64,000 nt of DNA from Oehlia diaphana (GCA_003833135.1 QZLH01000001.1:188967-252966); one strand, 5' to 3'. Positions 1 through 12,719 are shown, numbered from the stretch's first letter. Numbers and translations are program-made. Notes: generated by a model not told the origin, from the letters alone.

Positions 1-1438
1 CATTAACGAAAAAAAAGAAACGCTATACTACTTTTGTGATGACCACTCTGAATAGGTCAGATTATATTTACCAAATCTACATCGTTAAATCAAGAGAAAT
101 ATTTACATTAAGTAACACTACAATATTTCATACTATCCGGAACTATTGACCTTTATTTAACGGAGCTTTTCTAGTATAAGGAGAATTTTTGGAGATGAAA
201 AAAATGCCTGAGGGTGTTGCGATGTAATATGAACAACACGTTTTTTCTATCAAGTACAATCGGAACACAAACCAGAACAAAATACAAATATCTTTACTAA
301 TTAAAATAACGATTATACATAGTACTGTGATTGGCAGATCTGTCTACTACACTATTCATAAAAGTAGTATTGTTTGTATGCATAACTCGTGGCAACCCGT
401 AGCAATCGTTATCAAAACTACTTAGTGTATTACAAAAAAACACGAAAATAAAAATGTTCACAAAGTGAAATTTGATTAATAAATTAATGAAACTCGTTAA
501 AACCATATTTTAAAATATAAATCATGTCCCATCTATTGACATACAGGAACAACTTACCAATCATGATCAGATCAATTAACGTGTGAAATATTATGTTTTA
601 TTCCAATTAACTTCTACGTATTTACCAAAAAAGATGATCCGAGAGAAATCACACCAATAAAATAATAAATTTTGTGGAACAAGACCTTCCTTCGGAAGTG
701 AAAAATATTTTGATTCAATAGGGATACTGAGAAAAGCTCACGCAACATATACTGTAGCTATGTAGAAAATTTCTATACTAAGGAGGTTAACCACACGGGC
801 TAAATTATTATCCCACACATATTATTTATTTGATCGGAAACTAACCATCTCATTACCAGGGGATTTAAGTCTTCAAACTCATTTCACGGTTTTATATCAG
901 GTCTCACACTCCTCCCATATCTTGAAATTCAGAAAATGTTAGTCCTGAAGTCGTATTCTTTACGTAAAAACTCAACATGATGATGTATGATGTATTGTTT
1001 TTCTTAGTCTCCTCCGCCAACACAAGACTTACTTTTGAGTTTTGTTGTCACCGATTGCGTAGTAACAGAGAGCAGAACATACAATTTAACACGTTCATTT
1101 TTGATTTTTGATTTTTAATTCACCCCAACTGTGCTCACACGATCATGTTACACAAGATTTAAATGGTATACAAAACGCCAATATCAATTTTAAAAAGGGC
1201 AATCTGAAATCAGTTCGTTTAAGAACAATTCTTCTCGAAAAGTTTTCTTTATTGTTCGCTTCCTTATTTTTACATTAATACCCGTATTGTAATCCCCTGG
1301 CCCCTGGGTCACGATCTCATGATTGGGCAATTTTTGTATTACCAGTTATCAATTTCCTTTAATCAAATTTATGTTTCTTTTTTCTTGTTTAACGGCTTTT
1401 CACAACTATATTGAACGGAAGCTATCAAGGTTATCAAA
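1..1438. other. Intergenic, no gene seen
   Basis: AT-rich sequence with stops in all frames. The only longer open frame (297-506, minus) has no recognisable composition or exon signals. I see no RNA gene or clear repeat here. Confidence 0.6.
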
Positions 1439-2960
1439 ATGAACAACATTATAATCCTCTTAATCCTCTTGCACTTGATTACAAAAATGAAACAATCATG
1501 GATCAATTTCTTTGAGTATAATGGACATGAAATTGTTCATAACAAATCTGAAATTCAAAGTTTGGACGAAGTGAATAATACCCATTCACCAACTAGTTTA
1601 AGAATTGGTATGGAATTTGAGTCTTGGAACAATGTTGGTATGGAATTAATCCATTGTAAACAACAAATAGAGTTTGTGTGGATCAAAATACGAAAAGTAA
1701 AGGTCGTACAACTAGTGTTTCATTTGCCTGTGATCGATCTGGAATTTATAAGCCTAAAAGGTTGCTCAACATCCATATGTTTCCACTTTTGTAACAGAAC
1801 ATAATCATGTTCCCCATGCAGATCGGTTCACATCAGCTTAAGGAACGTTTGATGAGGTTCAATTTATACAATTATAGCGAATCTTGATGCTGCTGTACAA
1901 CGTCAATTACTTGAAGCAAGATATCCAGATAAATTTTTTTTTCAAAATTTGTCCAATGCCATTCAATAAGCCAAAATAATAGCATGAGTGGCTGTTAATA
2001 ATAATCTCATAAGAATATGTGGATGACACCTAAGCAAATTAATTTATTGCTGTATTCAGATGTTATCATCTGTGATACTACGTTTGATATATGCCAGGTT
2101 TTGGATGGTCTGAAAAAAGCTACAATAATACTATTTCTCTCATTATATTTTCAGATGCCGATTTGCAATGCATAATTCATGTTCGTTAAAACAAAATATC
2201 TATGTAATACACTAAATATTCAACAGTTTCGTTAAATGGAGATTTACTTAACAACATGATGTTGCAAGGCAATATCTACTGACCAATGGGCAAAGCGTTA
2301 CATTAATCATGTTTTTAATACTGAAATTCAACAATATAGTGTGTAATGGATCAGCATAATGCTCTTTGTGGATTATTTCATAATAATGGAAAAGGAATTG
2401 AAGTGGAGATATTTAAAGATGATTATAGCAATTGGCATGATTTACAGTTTTCTTCTAATAATATTTTAGCATCAGCAATTAATAGATTCTTCCCAAATAT
2501 TGATAAATTTTATCTCCAGAATTGCTTACATTATTAACAACAACAGATTCAAGATAGGTTTATGCATGATGCTAAAAATCAATATATAAGTACGGTAGCA
2601 ATGATTTGTTAGAATCAAGTAACGATGATCATAAATGCATCGATCTTAAAGAATATGTTGGATTTTCAAATATTCTTGGAATTTGGCATGTAACATATGG
2701 TATCCGTGAAGGTAAATCCTCAAAATTATATTGCTATTCTTAATGATAGATCACATATGTGTACATGTCTTTGGATTATTTCACGTGTTTTAATTTACTG
2801 CCATTTATCTTTTAGGAAATTAAGAATTTCAGAGAAGGCTGTTTTTGATATATCTTTTGATTGCTAGCAGATGGTATAAAGAAGTAAATGATTTTAATAT
2901 CGAACATTAAGACATGGCATTGACATGGCATTCAGCACTTAAATGCTATTTCGATCCATA
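1439..2960 (+). pseudogene. Decayed MULE (Mutator-like) transposase
   Basis: Translating the three plus frames piecewise gives the order of parts expected of a fungal Mutator-like transposase. Around 1600-1800 there is a FAR1/FLYWCH-like zinc-binding start (LRIGMEFESWNNV, then in another frame RTTSVSFACDRSGIYKPKR and FVTEHNHVPHAD). At 2020-2100 the piece LLLYSDVIICDTTFD fits the start of the DDE core. At 2440-2520 there is a helical stretch (AINRFFPNIDKF). At 2725-2800 a SWIM-type zinc finger is readable (AILNDRSHMCTC, then a later C-H pair). The parts lie in different frames with many stops, so the gene is dead. The longest open pieces are 1439-1804 and 2346-2537. I did not find flanking terminal inverted repeats. 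Family assignment is from recognised motif order. Confidence 0.7.
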
Positions 2961-3529
2961 AGTTTTTTTTCTTTTTAGAAAGAAAAATTAGTATTGTTAT
3001 CTAGCTTATAATTTATTATCATCATTTATGATTATTTTAAGATTTATCTTTAGAAATTTAACGAAAAGAAAAGTTATCTACAGTAGCAAGTAACCTAACG
3101 AACGAATGAACGAATAACTATAGGGATTTCGTAGAAGATCATTGAGAGGGGAACGTGCCGGACGAGGGATTTTTAATTGTTTACTATGTTATTTAATGAG
3201 TTATTTAGTTTAGGTATTAGTTAGTGATATTATGTTTATTAATTTGTTTTTTAGATAGATATAAATATTTTAGTATTGATAATTAGGTGGATAGATTTAT
3301 ATTTTTTTTAATGTGCGCATTTGCAGGTCGTGTGGAGGTCAAATCTTGTTATTAAGTTTGCAGTTTACGAAATATAACGTCTCGAGCATATTAAACTAAA
3401 AAAAAATAACGAAAAGTAAATATATACAATTTTTTTTAGATTATTTTCCTTTTTAAATAAAGGAAATAATTCTGGGTGATTGATTATGTGTGAATTGAAT
3501 TTCCATTAAAACTAATAAAAGTTCGATGT
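2961..3529. other. Intergenic, no gene seen
   Basis: AT-rich spacer between the MULE remnant and the degenerate MFS copy. Nothing supportable is seen. Confidence 0.5.
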
Positions 3530-4230
3530 CAAATAATAAATAAAATATATAAATAACACTAAACATATAAAATCTATATTAGCTCCTTTAATATTTTAAT
3601 CTCAATTGTAAAAATAATAACCGATAAAAGTTATTACAATATATAAGAAAACAATTAAGCTAGAGAATTCCAAATATTGTACCAGCAATTATTTGTTTTA
3701 CACAAAGCCACAAACTCTATCGGATTATATATTGGGATTTCTTTTAATCAAATTCATAAACCCTTCTGTACGTCAAATACTTCAATTATTCAAAATATCC
3801 ATACGCAATTATCCATACACAAACTATCCATAAATTCTCACCTTGTAACAATTTTTTTTATTTTTTCTAGGCGGATTCAATTACCTGCATTTAATAAAAT
3901 TCAGAAACTATTACTTTATTAATTTGAAATTATTAAGTTCTAATATAGCTGACTACTATAGCAAGTTTAAATTTTAATTATTAATTAAATACTTACTGTA
4001 CATTATAAATAAATTTGGATATTGAAAGAATTAAAGCTAAAGGATTTATAAATTTTCTTTTAGATAGAGATGATGAATCTGATGATGATGAAAAAAGTAT
4101 TTTAAGAATGAAGTGAAGGAGGAAGATTTTTATGTTTATAATACTTTTCTATAACGAAAAGATATATAATCATTAATAATTATAAATGTCACAATATCCT
4201 AAAGAAAAAAAAAAATTTTAAAACGAATGC
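3530..4230 (-). pseudogene. Degenerate partial copy of the adjacent MFS gene
   Basis: Two blocks match the intact MFS gene next door. Block 3585-3710 corresponds to 4490-4670 (shared runs such as ataaccgataaa, ttataatatataagaaaaca and accagcaatnatttgt), with an internal deletion. Block 4030-4230 corresponds to 5330-5510 (shared aaaggatttataaattttc and caatatcctaaagaaaa), covering part of exon 6 and the intron 5 acceptor. The order matches the intact gene but most of exon 6 is missing between the blocks. No reading frame survives. The intact copy starts only about 240 bp away, so this is a local tandem duplication that has decayed. Confidence 0.75.
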
Positions 4231-4467
4231 GTTTTTTACGTAAATTTTCATAAAGTGAATATGATACGACTTTATTTTACTTTAACAAAAATTTATTATA
4301 ATAAAGTAGACATGTCTATATTGCGCTTGACATTACATACAATACAAAATTTTAATTTATTTTACTTTTTTAAATATTATTTCAACACAGCAGTAATAAA
4401 TACAAATAATAAATAAAATATAACTTAACCGATACTAAACGATAACTAACGCTAATACATTTCCTTT

Positions 4468-6741
4468 TTAAATGTAAATGTTATCATCTTTAATATTAAA
4501 ATCATTTCTAAATTTTAATCTCCATTGTTTACCTTTAAATAAAACAGAAATAACCGATAAAGTTATTATAATATATAAGAAAACAATCACACTAAAAGTC
4601 CAACCTGTACCCAAACTATCTTCCATAGGTACTGATAATATTGACATTATACCAGCAATCATTTGTCTTAAAAATGTTAAATTTGCGTTTACCCAAACTG
4701 ATTTTGTTGGAAATGAATCTACCAAATAAGTATATATTGGATTAAATGCAAGTAATTGACCGAATCCACCTAAAAAAGAAAAAGGAATTAATCAATTACT
4801 TTTACAAAAAAAAAAAAAAAAAAAAAATACGCGAAAAAAATATTACCAAAAAACATGACGATTATTGGAAATATTATGGGAACTTTATGTTCTAATAACC
4901 ATCCATACGCAAGGTAACATATAGGTATGATGATTGCCCCTAACCAAGTTCCATGAATCCTTCTTTCGGGTTCAATTTTAATCAATGATAAATCAATTAC
5001 ATCATCTTCCTTAGAAATTTCAATAATTTCATCTTTTATTACTACTACTCCTTCCATGTTATCATTCTTTTTTTGATTTTCAGTCTCTTTTTGTAGAGCA
5101 ATTAAAGCAATTCTTTTGGCATCTCTAATAATATAATCAGAATATCTACCTCCCAAGACACTACCAAACATATAACCAGCAGCTGGAGATAAAAACACCA
5201 AACCAGTGTGTGAAGAAGATAAATGATAAATCCTATTAAATTCTCTTGGTATTAATGCCGCTTGAATATAAATCAATGAAAGAAAAAGTGATATGTAAGA
5301 TAATATTATAGATAAATGTGGATATCTAAAAAGAATCAAAGAAACTAAAGGATTTATAAATTTTCTTTTAGTAGGAGGAGATGAATCTGATGAAGGAGGA
5401 GAAAGATTTTTATGTTTACGATAAGTTTCAGGAACAAAAAGGAATATAAATATTAATACTATAAATGCTAATATCGCTATTAACCAAAATATCCTAAAGA
5501 AAAAAAAAAATTTTTTTAACCGGTTTTAAAGTTTATAAAATTTACGGGTAAAAAAAATATAATATTTTACCATCTCCAGCCAAGATATTGTGTGATATAA
5601 CCTCCAAAAGTTGGACCAAATAAAGGTCCAATAAGTGGGAATAAATAAAAAATTCCGAATGCATTTCCACGTTCTAAAGATAAAATTTTTTTTTTAAGTT
5701 TTGCGTCACAAAGTAAGTGAATGTGATATGACTTTATATATTTATAAATAATGTAGGTGTTTCAGTCAGTATACGTTGTTATATACGTCCATATTGCACG
5801 CAGTTTTCGCAAAAAGATTTACCTTCAGGAACAAACATATCGCTTATTGTACTAGGTCCAATTGCATGTAAAGCATTTGAACCACATGCTTGTAAACATC
5901 TAACTACAATCAATAACCAAATGTTATTTGATACAGCACATATAATTGATGCTATAATAAAAAGAACTAATGAAGCGAGATAAACATTTCTACGAGTATG
6001 TTTTAAATCAGAATAAGTTGCCCATCCTAATGGCTAAATTTATATATTTGGTTAACATTAATAATTATATATGATTAAAATTGAAAGTTTTTGACCATTG
6101 AAATAAGATTTACTTACTCCTATGCCTTGAAAAATAAGAAAGACCGCGGCTTTTGTTTAAAAAGTATAGAATTAATTCCCTTTTTTAAATTTTATTTTTG
6201 AAGTTAAATATCTCTTTAATTATTGTACTAATATTATTTACCTGACGTGGTTACTAGTATGTCACTCGTATGCAGTTGCTCTTGAACAGTTAAAAACGCG
6301 GGATAAAATATACTATAATGAAAAAAAAAAATTCTCATTTTAAAAAGTCTCAACAACATAAGAACGCGATGCACTTTTTATGAATGCGCGTTTCTTTTAA
6401 AAAAAGGATTCTTGCTTATGAGTAGTATGAGTAGGAATTAATAATCAAATTATAGCAAATTATCGAATTAAAACTTACGTGCTTGAAATTGGAGCAATAA
6501 TAGCACCGCAAGAAAGTACAGACAATATAATCCATTTTTTCTTTTTAGGCCAAAGGAAAGGATCATCTTCATTTTCTTTAGTGGTTGTTAATTCTTGAGT
6601 TAACTTTTTTGAATTAATCGAATTATTTTCGTCAATATCAACAACTAACGTTTTTTGATTCTTTTCAAGGTTATCATTTTGTTGTTGTTGGTCGTCATTG
6701 TTTATTGATATCGAAGAATTATTCTTTTCTTTATCGGTCAT
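4468..6741 (-). CDS. MFS transporter, DHA1 drug:H+ antiporter type (7 exons, 542 aa)
   Basis: Exons on the minus strand: 6741-6479, 6312-6242, 6149-6118, 6033-5823, 5673-5571, 5493-4847, 4769-4468. All joins use GT-AG and keep frame, giving 1629 nt including the stop. The N-terminus (about 80 residues) is hydrophilic and Asn/Gln-rich, followed by membrane segments. Motif A is at about residues 123-137 (LGWATYSDLKHTRR). The antiporter motif C is at about 208-218 (GPLFGPTFGGY). A second motif-A-like loop (GGRYSDYIIRDAKR) lies between the two halves, next to a long charged cytosolic loop. In known DHA1 proteins these motifs mark proton-coupled export of small molecules or drugs across the plasma or vacuolar membrane; the substrate cannot be read from sequence. 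Length is normal for the family. Exon 3 is only 32 nt. Intron 6 holds a run of more than 20 A/T bases. Confidence 0.93.
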
Positions 6742-9290
6742 GATTAAGAACCTTTTTTAAGCAGTGAAAGAAAAAAAAAAATTTTTTTTTAATCAATGCA
6801 ACGACTGAGGATATCAATTTTTTTGTTTCTTAAATAATTTTTTTCGTTTTTTTTTTTTTATCTTTCAGATCAAAAGAAAAAGAGAATCAAAGACAATGTT
6901 TTTTAGATTCCATTGATTCAATAAATATTCGTAAATATTCGTTGACTCATGATATTTTTCGGTTTGGTTACATTAAAAAAAGTTTTCACGGATATTTTTT
7001 TTTTGTGAAATTAAATTAATAAGATCGAATTGAAATTGATTGGAGCATTAAACTATTATGGGAACAGTTTTAAACTTTAAAAATAAATTCGAGTTATTCT
7101 ATAGGATAGTATCGGAATTTTTAAATTGATCGTTATAGGATCAATATTTAATAATAACGGCAAACAATTTATTTTTATATACAGTATATGAATTACAGTA
7201 ATCACCTTTAATTAGTACTTAGATTAACTTATAGATAAATTAATTATTTATTTATTAATACCTTTACTACGGAATTGTTATTAAGGAATTAGTATGTGCT
7301 TTTTTAAGAAAGAGAAAAAATAATAAAAGAGTAATGATTAATGTTTTATGTATTATGTTTTTAAGTATTATGTTTTTTACACAAAATTTTTTTTAAGATT
7401 CAAACAAATAAACAAAAAAAAAGGGAGATAAATTATTAGACAATATGACTCATTTGATCGACATTTACCTTTATAAATTCCTTTTTTGGGTAAAAAATCT
7501 TTCTTATCGTTGTTATCAAAAAAATAAAATTTCAAATAAAACCCACACAATTCAAAATAGAAAAAAGAATTATGCATGATCTGAGAATACTCTGGTCACA
7601 GTCAGATTCGAATGTTATGAGTACGATAAGGAAAAATTATGTATAACGTAAGCGAATATTTGTTTCTTAATTAAATTCTTTTCATTCTTTTGTTTACAAC
7701 CTTTCAAATATGGTTAGAATGATTAATTGGCGTTTTTAATTAGTTCGTAAGGTATAGTCCGATTAACGAATGGGTTCTCAAATATTTTAAGTGAATTTTT
7801 AATTATTATAAATATAGTTTTAAATGCTATTATATGATTTTTTTAAAAGATAATCTTATCTTTGATAATGTATTAAAGAATTATTCATTTAATCAATTTT
7901 AATCATTATTTATATAATTAATATATATATGTATGAAATATTTATCGCTTTGTTGTTTTATACATAAGTGTATCCTAGGACCGGGAAATTTTGAGAACTT
8001 TAATTGAAACGGTTCAGCAAAAAATATTTTGCCGATTTAGTTGATCAATTTTTTTAAGTATAGAGTTTTGATATTTTGATATCCTACAATGATACTATGA
8101 TAACAAGTTTTTAATAGTAAAAGAACGATAGTATACATGTACATATAATAAATTTAAAGAATATAAAAAACTATTGCTTACATACAATAAGTTTGATACG
8201 AGAATATCCGAATATATTTTGATAAGATGTACATTTTTGAAAGTTGGTCATTATGGATGCTTTTTTTTGACAATTATCTATAATATCTATTGTATTGAAA
8301 TAGGTTAGGTAGGACCATAATCACTTTTAAAATTTCCCTATTTTATAATTATTATTTGAATGTCAGTTTACAATAATCCAATATTATAAAACTTGAGTTA
8401 ATAAAGATCTTTTTGATTTTTTTTTTAATAATCTGAAATGCCTGATCGCCATAGTAGACGCATATTATTCGAAAGATGATGTGCGCTCAGCATATCTGAT
8501 ATGACGCAAATTTTGCTTCATAAGCGAAGAAGTTTGCTTGCTCTATACCAGTATTCGCAAACTTTGCACCATGTAATTATTTGTGTAATTTGATTATCCA
8601 ATAAAAAATTTTTAATTTTGATAAAATTTATTCGTAGATATATTTTTAATATAGATTTATTATATTGATAACCAGACTTCAGTGCAATCGTTACATTATC
8701 AGATGTACTAAATACATTAGCGAAAATAAAATTTTTTTTCGTCACTCCCAACCCGCATTAAATGGTGACTTCCGTAAATCACCAGAGAATCCTAAAAGGC
8801 ACGTAACTTGAAGGCCGAAGCCAACTATACGAAATCTGTGGCGATGTACGGAAGACAAGGATCGACTACTGAATTCCATCTATATTTAAATAAAATGTTC
8901 AAATTATGGGTTTGGAAGTTCGTACCAAAATTTAATTAAAACAAAAATTGAAATAAGTTTTCTTTAAAAAATTTGATTAGATATCTAATATTAGATGACT
9001 TTGACTTTTATATTATCATTGGATCAATTTAAAACAAGATGGGTGGAACATGTAAATTCTCAAGATTCTTGGTGAAATTTTTAGTAGGAACTAGGATGTG
9101 AAAGTTTCTTTGCCTGAGTCGATGAAGGTTATTCCAAAATTAGTAATAAAAATTACTCACTTGATATATAGGTTGTCATAAGTTATCGGCGATAAATACA
9201 TTATTACTCATATCAGTCTTATAAATAATACAAATATGCATACCTTAAATTTTTTTTTTTCAAAACTTCAATTTTAAAGGTTAGGGTTTG
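6742..9290. other. Long intergenic region, no gene seen
   Basis: AT-rich with poly-A and poly-T runs, including the 5' flank of the MFS gene. The open frames at 7377-7577 and 8518-8751 (minus) have homopolymer-biased composition and no exon signals. A slightly GC-richer patch at 8430-8880 has no recognisable coding or RNA content. Confidence 0.5.
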
Positions 9291-9294
9291 TGTT

Positions 9295-9790
9295 GGTTTG
9301 GGTCTTTCTGTCTTCTCTTCTCTTCTTTTTGGGTCTTCTTTTTTTTCTTTAGTCTTCGATTATAATCTTGAACATGGTTGAATAATTCTTCGATAAGTAA
9401 CTCGTCAGATGAAACTAATAAACCAAGAATACCTTCACGAACCCGATAGTTCTTCTCTTTTCTTTAGATCTCTTCGGTTTCCTTTTTACATCTTCTTTTA
9501 AATATGTTGGTTAGGACTTAGGAGTGTTAGTTGTGTATGGGTGGTGGTCGCTCTTCTCTCGTTTTCCCTCTATCCTATCTCTTTCCCTTTTCCTTCTCCC
9601 ATTCGCTTTACCTCTTCCCTTTCCCCTTTCCTTCCTTTTCCTTATTCTCTCGCCTCTTTCCCTCATTCCCTCGCTCTTTTCCCTTTCCCATCAGACTCTC
9701 TTTCCCTCTCTCATACTTCCCTTTTCCTTTCCTCTTTCCCTCGCTCTTTCCCTTTTTTTCTTCCTTTTCCCCTCCCTGATCAAATGTTAC
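9295..9790 (+). repeat. Polypyrimidine (C/T-rich) tract
   Basis: From about 9300-9360 and especially 9545-9778 the plus strand is almost only C and T, built from imperfect TTCCCTTT/CTCTTTCCC units. GC content is far above the surroundings. Because stop codons need purines, three overlapping frames are open for 82-97 codons; these give Ser/Phe/Leu/Pro repeats and are not believable proteins. Such asymmetric tracts can form triplex (H-DNA) or act as promoter elements; that is inference. Confidence 0.8.
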
Positions 9791-10937
9791 CGCTCCTCAA
9801 CGTTAGTGATTAGGTGACAACAAGTTTTTTAAAAAACTTGGCTAAGTCAGCAACAATTATTAACGATTTGTTCACTTTATTAAATATACTGTATTTATAA
9901 CTATTAACAGATAAATTAAAAATAAAACTTTATTTAATTTCTCGTCTATAATTAATATTTTGATTATTCAATTTTTTAATTTTCGCAAATGTATTAATAA
10001 CATGATCCAAAGATTATTTAAAATTTTATCGAGATTTCCTTTGATTAAATTCGAGTGAGTATTGTATACAAAAAGTTAATTTTTAACTTTTAACTAAACA
10101 TAGGTCGTTTAAACTTTTATTACATAAGCTTTTAACAATTCTAACAATGAGCTAAAACTAAAATAATAAAATGTTAAAAACAATTTTAACATTTGGTTTC
10201 AGTTAAGTCGTCATCACTAGGTAAAATTTAGTTTTATATAATTCATCTTTTATTAAATGATGTAGCAAAGAATATATGTATTATAATTGAAAAGCTAACT
10301 TACTTGTTAAAAATTATATGATAATTGAAAATGTAAGCTAATAAATTATACTTTTGAGTTCTTCTCTTTCAAATTATTGGATTACTTTTTTCTTCATCAA
10401 ATCGTGCCAAAGATAAATTTAAGAAATTAAACCATTCTTCTATCCATAACAATTCAACATGAAATTTATTATCCAATCGTTACTTTTTTTTATTAAAATA
10501 TTTAGAATATGGATCTCTTTCAAATTATTGGATTACTTTTTTCTTTATCAATCATATTACATTAAAGTTAAAAGCATATTTTATACGATGTCGTTACACT
10601 ACAATTGTTATAATAGCAACATTAATTTTAATAAAGATGGTATTTATAGTTAAAGTTTCACAAAACATAGAAATACTGTAACAAGTGAAACTTAGTATTT
10701 ATTTAAAATGAAAGAATCAGAAGCAATTAATAATTCATGGAAAAGAAAAGAATCATGCTTTTTGAAAGATAATAAGAAAAAAAAGTTAGCATTATGTCTT
10801 ACTAGTCTTTACTTTTAAAAAGTTAAAAAGTGGATTATACTTTTGAGATACAATTATGGTCTACTAATTCTACTCTGTATTTATACAGTATTGTATAAGA
10901 AGCAAAATTATACGTTTCAAAACATATTTCAGTAATT
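9791..10937. other. Intergenic with a short direct repeat
   Basis: AT-rich, no gene. A direct repeat of about 35 bp (ctctttcaaattattggatt and following bases) occurs near 10363-10400 and 10513-10550, spaced about 150 bp. The open frame at 10459-10653 overlaps one copy and has no coding support. Confidence 0.45.
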
Positions 10938-11471
10938 TTAAAACACATCAGAGCTTATTGCGCCTATATCTTTGTAATTATACAAAAATTTTAGCGGTTC
11001 ATAATTCAAAGACATGTACAATTTACCACTACCACCCAAGTATATCATGGCATTAGAGTCTTCTAAACCAATGCAAACAATTAAGGTCTAACCATATTCT
11101 TTTAACTCTTCCCCATAAATACAAGTTGATATTGATTCAAAGAGATTAAATCCTCGCGCGTAACCATCTTTATCAACATCTAATGGAATATGAGCATAGG
11201 GATACTTCGCACAAAGTTCCTCAATTTTTGATTCCTTTTCATCATCTGACTTTAGTGATTCAAGGTCAAGCTGACGAAATTAGTCAAGTGCCTCAATAGC
11301 ACGTTCACTAAACCTGCCAGCATCGTTTCCTTTTCTCCAAAAATCATCAGTATACGTTCGTGGAGCTGGTGAACAAATAATTTTTAGATTTATCACTATT
11401 GATTTTGGAATGTATTTCTGGTTTAGGATGTGTCTGTCCCATTTTTTTCGTAAAGAGACTTTTCTAGTCAA
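10938..11471 (-). pseudogene. Hypothetical protein gene with two in-frame stops
   Basis: One minus-strand frame of 178 codons runs from ATG at 11471 to TAA at 10938 without any indel, but holds two premature stops: TAA after EALD (11280-11282) and TAG after EELKEYG (about 11085). The translated pieces look protein-like (TYTDDFWRKGNDAGRFSERA, LCAKYPYAHIPLDVDKDGYA, IVCIGLEDSNAMIYLGGSGK). Both stops could come from C-to-T changes in Gln codons. No family is recognised. The real 5' end may lie in an upstream exon, since the first residues are not conserved-looking. It could be a live gene only if the stops are assembly errors. Confidence 0.5.
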
Positions 11472-12436
11472 AATGATATTACCGTATAAAAATTATAAAT
11501 CAAATAAATATCAATATCAAGTCATTTACTTCTTGTTAAGTAGCAAATCTTTTATTCCGTTTTTGATAGTGTATTTTGCATGAGTAATAATATTTCGTGA
11601 TACGTCATTATATCACAGGAGCTCATGTACTAATAAATAACTGGTAAAGTCTTTTTTGTTATAATTTGAGCGACCGATTTTTCGGGATGAGATTAAGTTA
11701 ATGTAATTTTCCCTTCCAAAATCGATTAGACCCACTACAAATCATATAAAAAAGCGAGGCTCTCCACCGCCAATTCGGCTGCATATATAATTCCTCAAAA
11801 GTATAGTTAACCGAACTACTCCCATTTCTATTTAAAGTTGCTTTGATTCCCATCACTAAACTGCAACTCTAATGCTGGAACAGATATGATATTCAGTACA
11901 GTTATTATTAAGCTTAAAAGACAAGTGGAATAATTTAAAATTACCAGATAAGTTCTTGGGAGACGATTCTCGTCCAGGCCGTCTTCTCGAAGACATGCTC
12001 ATATAACAAAAAGTTAATCGTCGTTTTCCTTTGGCATTTATGCGTGACACAAACTACAAAGTGTCCATAAAATTTAAAGGCTTAATTTTTGTCCTCACAA
12101 ACAAATTAAATAAAAGATTACAAAGTATAAAAAAAAATAATAATAATAAATTAAATAAATCAAAATTATATATATATACTGTATATTATACAAGAAACTA
12201 GTGACATTGGGTCTAAAGGTTACAGTAGTAGTGATCTACTACGGCATCGGACCAAGTTCACGTTCACAGCCATTTTTGATCAAAATTCTTCTACACAAAA
12301 TGTATAATGTATTATCTGAGGAGATTACTAGTCAAAAAATTTTTCCTGAATTTAAAATACCCGGATACCTCTGTAACACAGAAATTTTTGATTAATACTG
12401 GAGTGAGTATAATAGTAGGAACTATAATGTTAAATA
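11472..12436. other. Intergenic, contains a promoter-like block
   Basis: No convincing gene. A possible short exon (minus, MSMSSRRRPGRESSPKNLSG followed by a GT donor, near 11945-12000) cannot be extended. A promoter-like block shared with another locus lies at 11660-11760 and is listed separately. Confidence 0.4.
11660..11760 (+). promoter_or_regulatory. Promoter-like block shared with 38015-38115
   Basis: The plus strand here aligns with the region upstream of the SAM-like pseudogene at 38373. Shared parts are gatttttcg, a ttccaaaatc box, agacncactncaaatc and a TATA-like catataaaaa (11741-11750 region). The spacing of the boxes is similar. No intact gene follows here on the plus strand, so this may be an orphan promoter left after loss of the gene. 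Confidence 0.4.
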
Positions 12437-12444
12437 TATTACGC

Positions 12445-12654
12445 CAGTGTTGGCACTTGGCCGTTTGGCCAGGGTTGGTCATTTGGCCGGCCAAACTGGC
12501 CAAAAAAATCGTTGGCCGCGACCAAAAGCCAATACAGCCTTAATAAAGTATTAGTATTTTGTTATTTGGCCAAAATTTGGCTAGGGTTGACCATTGGCTG
12601 TTTGGCCATAAACTGGCCAAAAAAATTCTTGGCCGCGGCCAAATGTCAACACTG
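12445..12654. mobile_element. hAT-type MITE, 210 bp, with perfect 8-bp target duplication
   Basis: The element starts CAGTGTTGGCACTTGGCC and ends GGCCAAATGTCAACACTG, imperfect terminal inverted repeats with the CAGTGTTG start common in hAT elements. It is flanked on both sides by TATTACGC (12437-12444 and 12655-12662), an exact 8-bp duplication as hAT transposases make. Inside, TTGGCC/GGCCAA occurs many times in both orientations, and the two halves look like a diverged internal direct duplication. There is no coding capacity. The perfect target duplication points to a fairly young insertion. Confidence 0.85.
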
Positions 12655-12719
12655 TATTACGCCATATAAATTCTTACATCACTATTATATATAGTATCTA
12701 CCGTGTAATTTGCTCCAAG

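Noticed and set aside
9524..9817. Three overlapping open frames of 82-97 codons
   Set aside because: They exist only because the tract lacks purines; the translations are Ser/Phe/Pro repeats.
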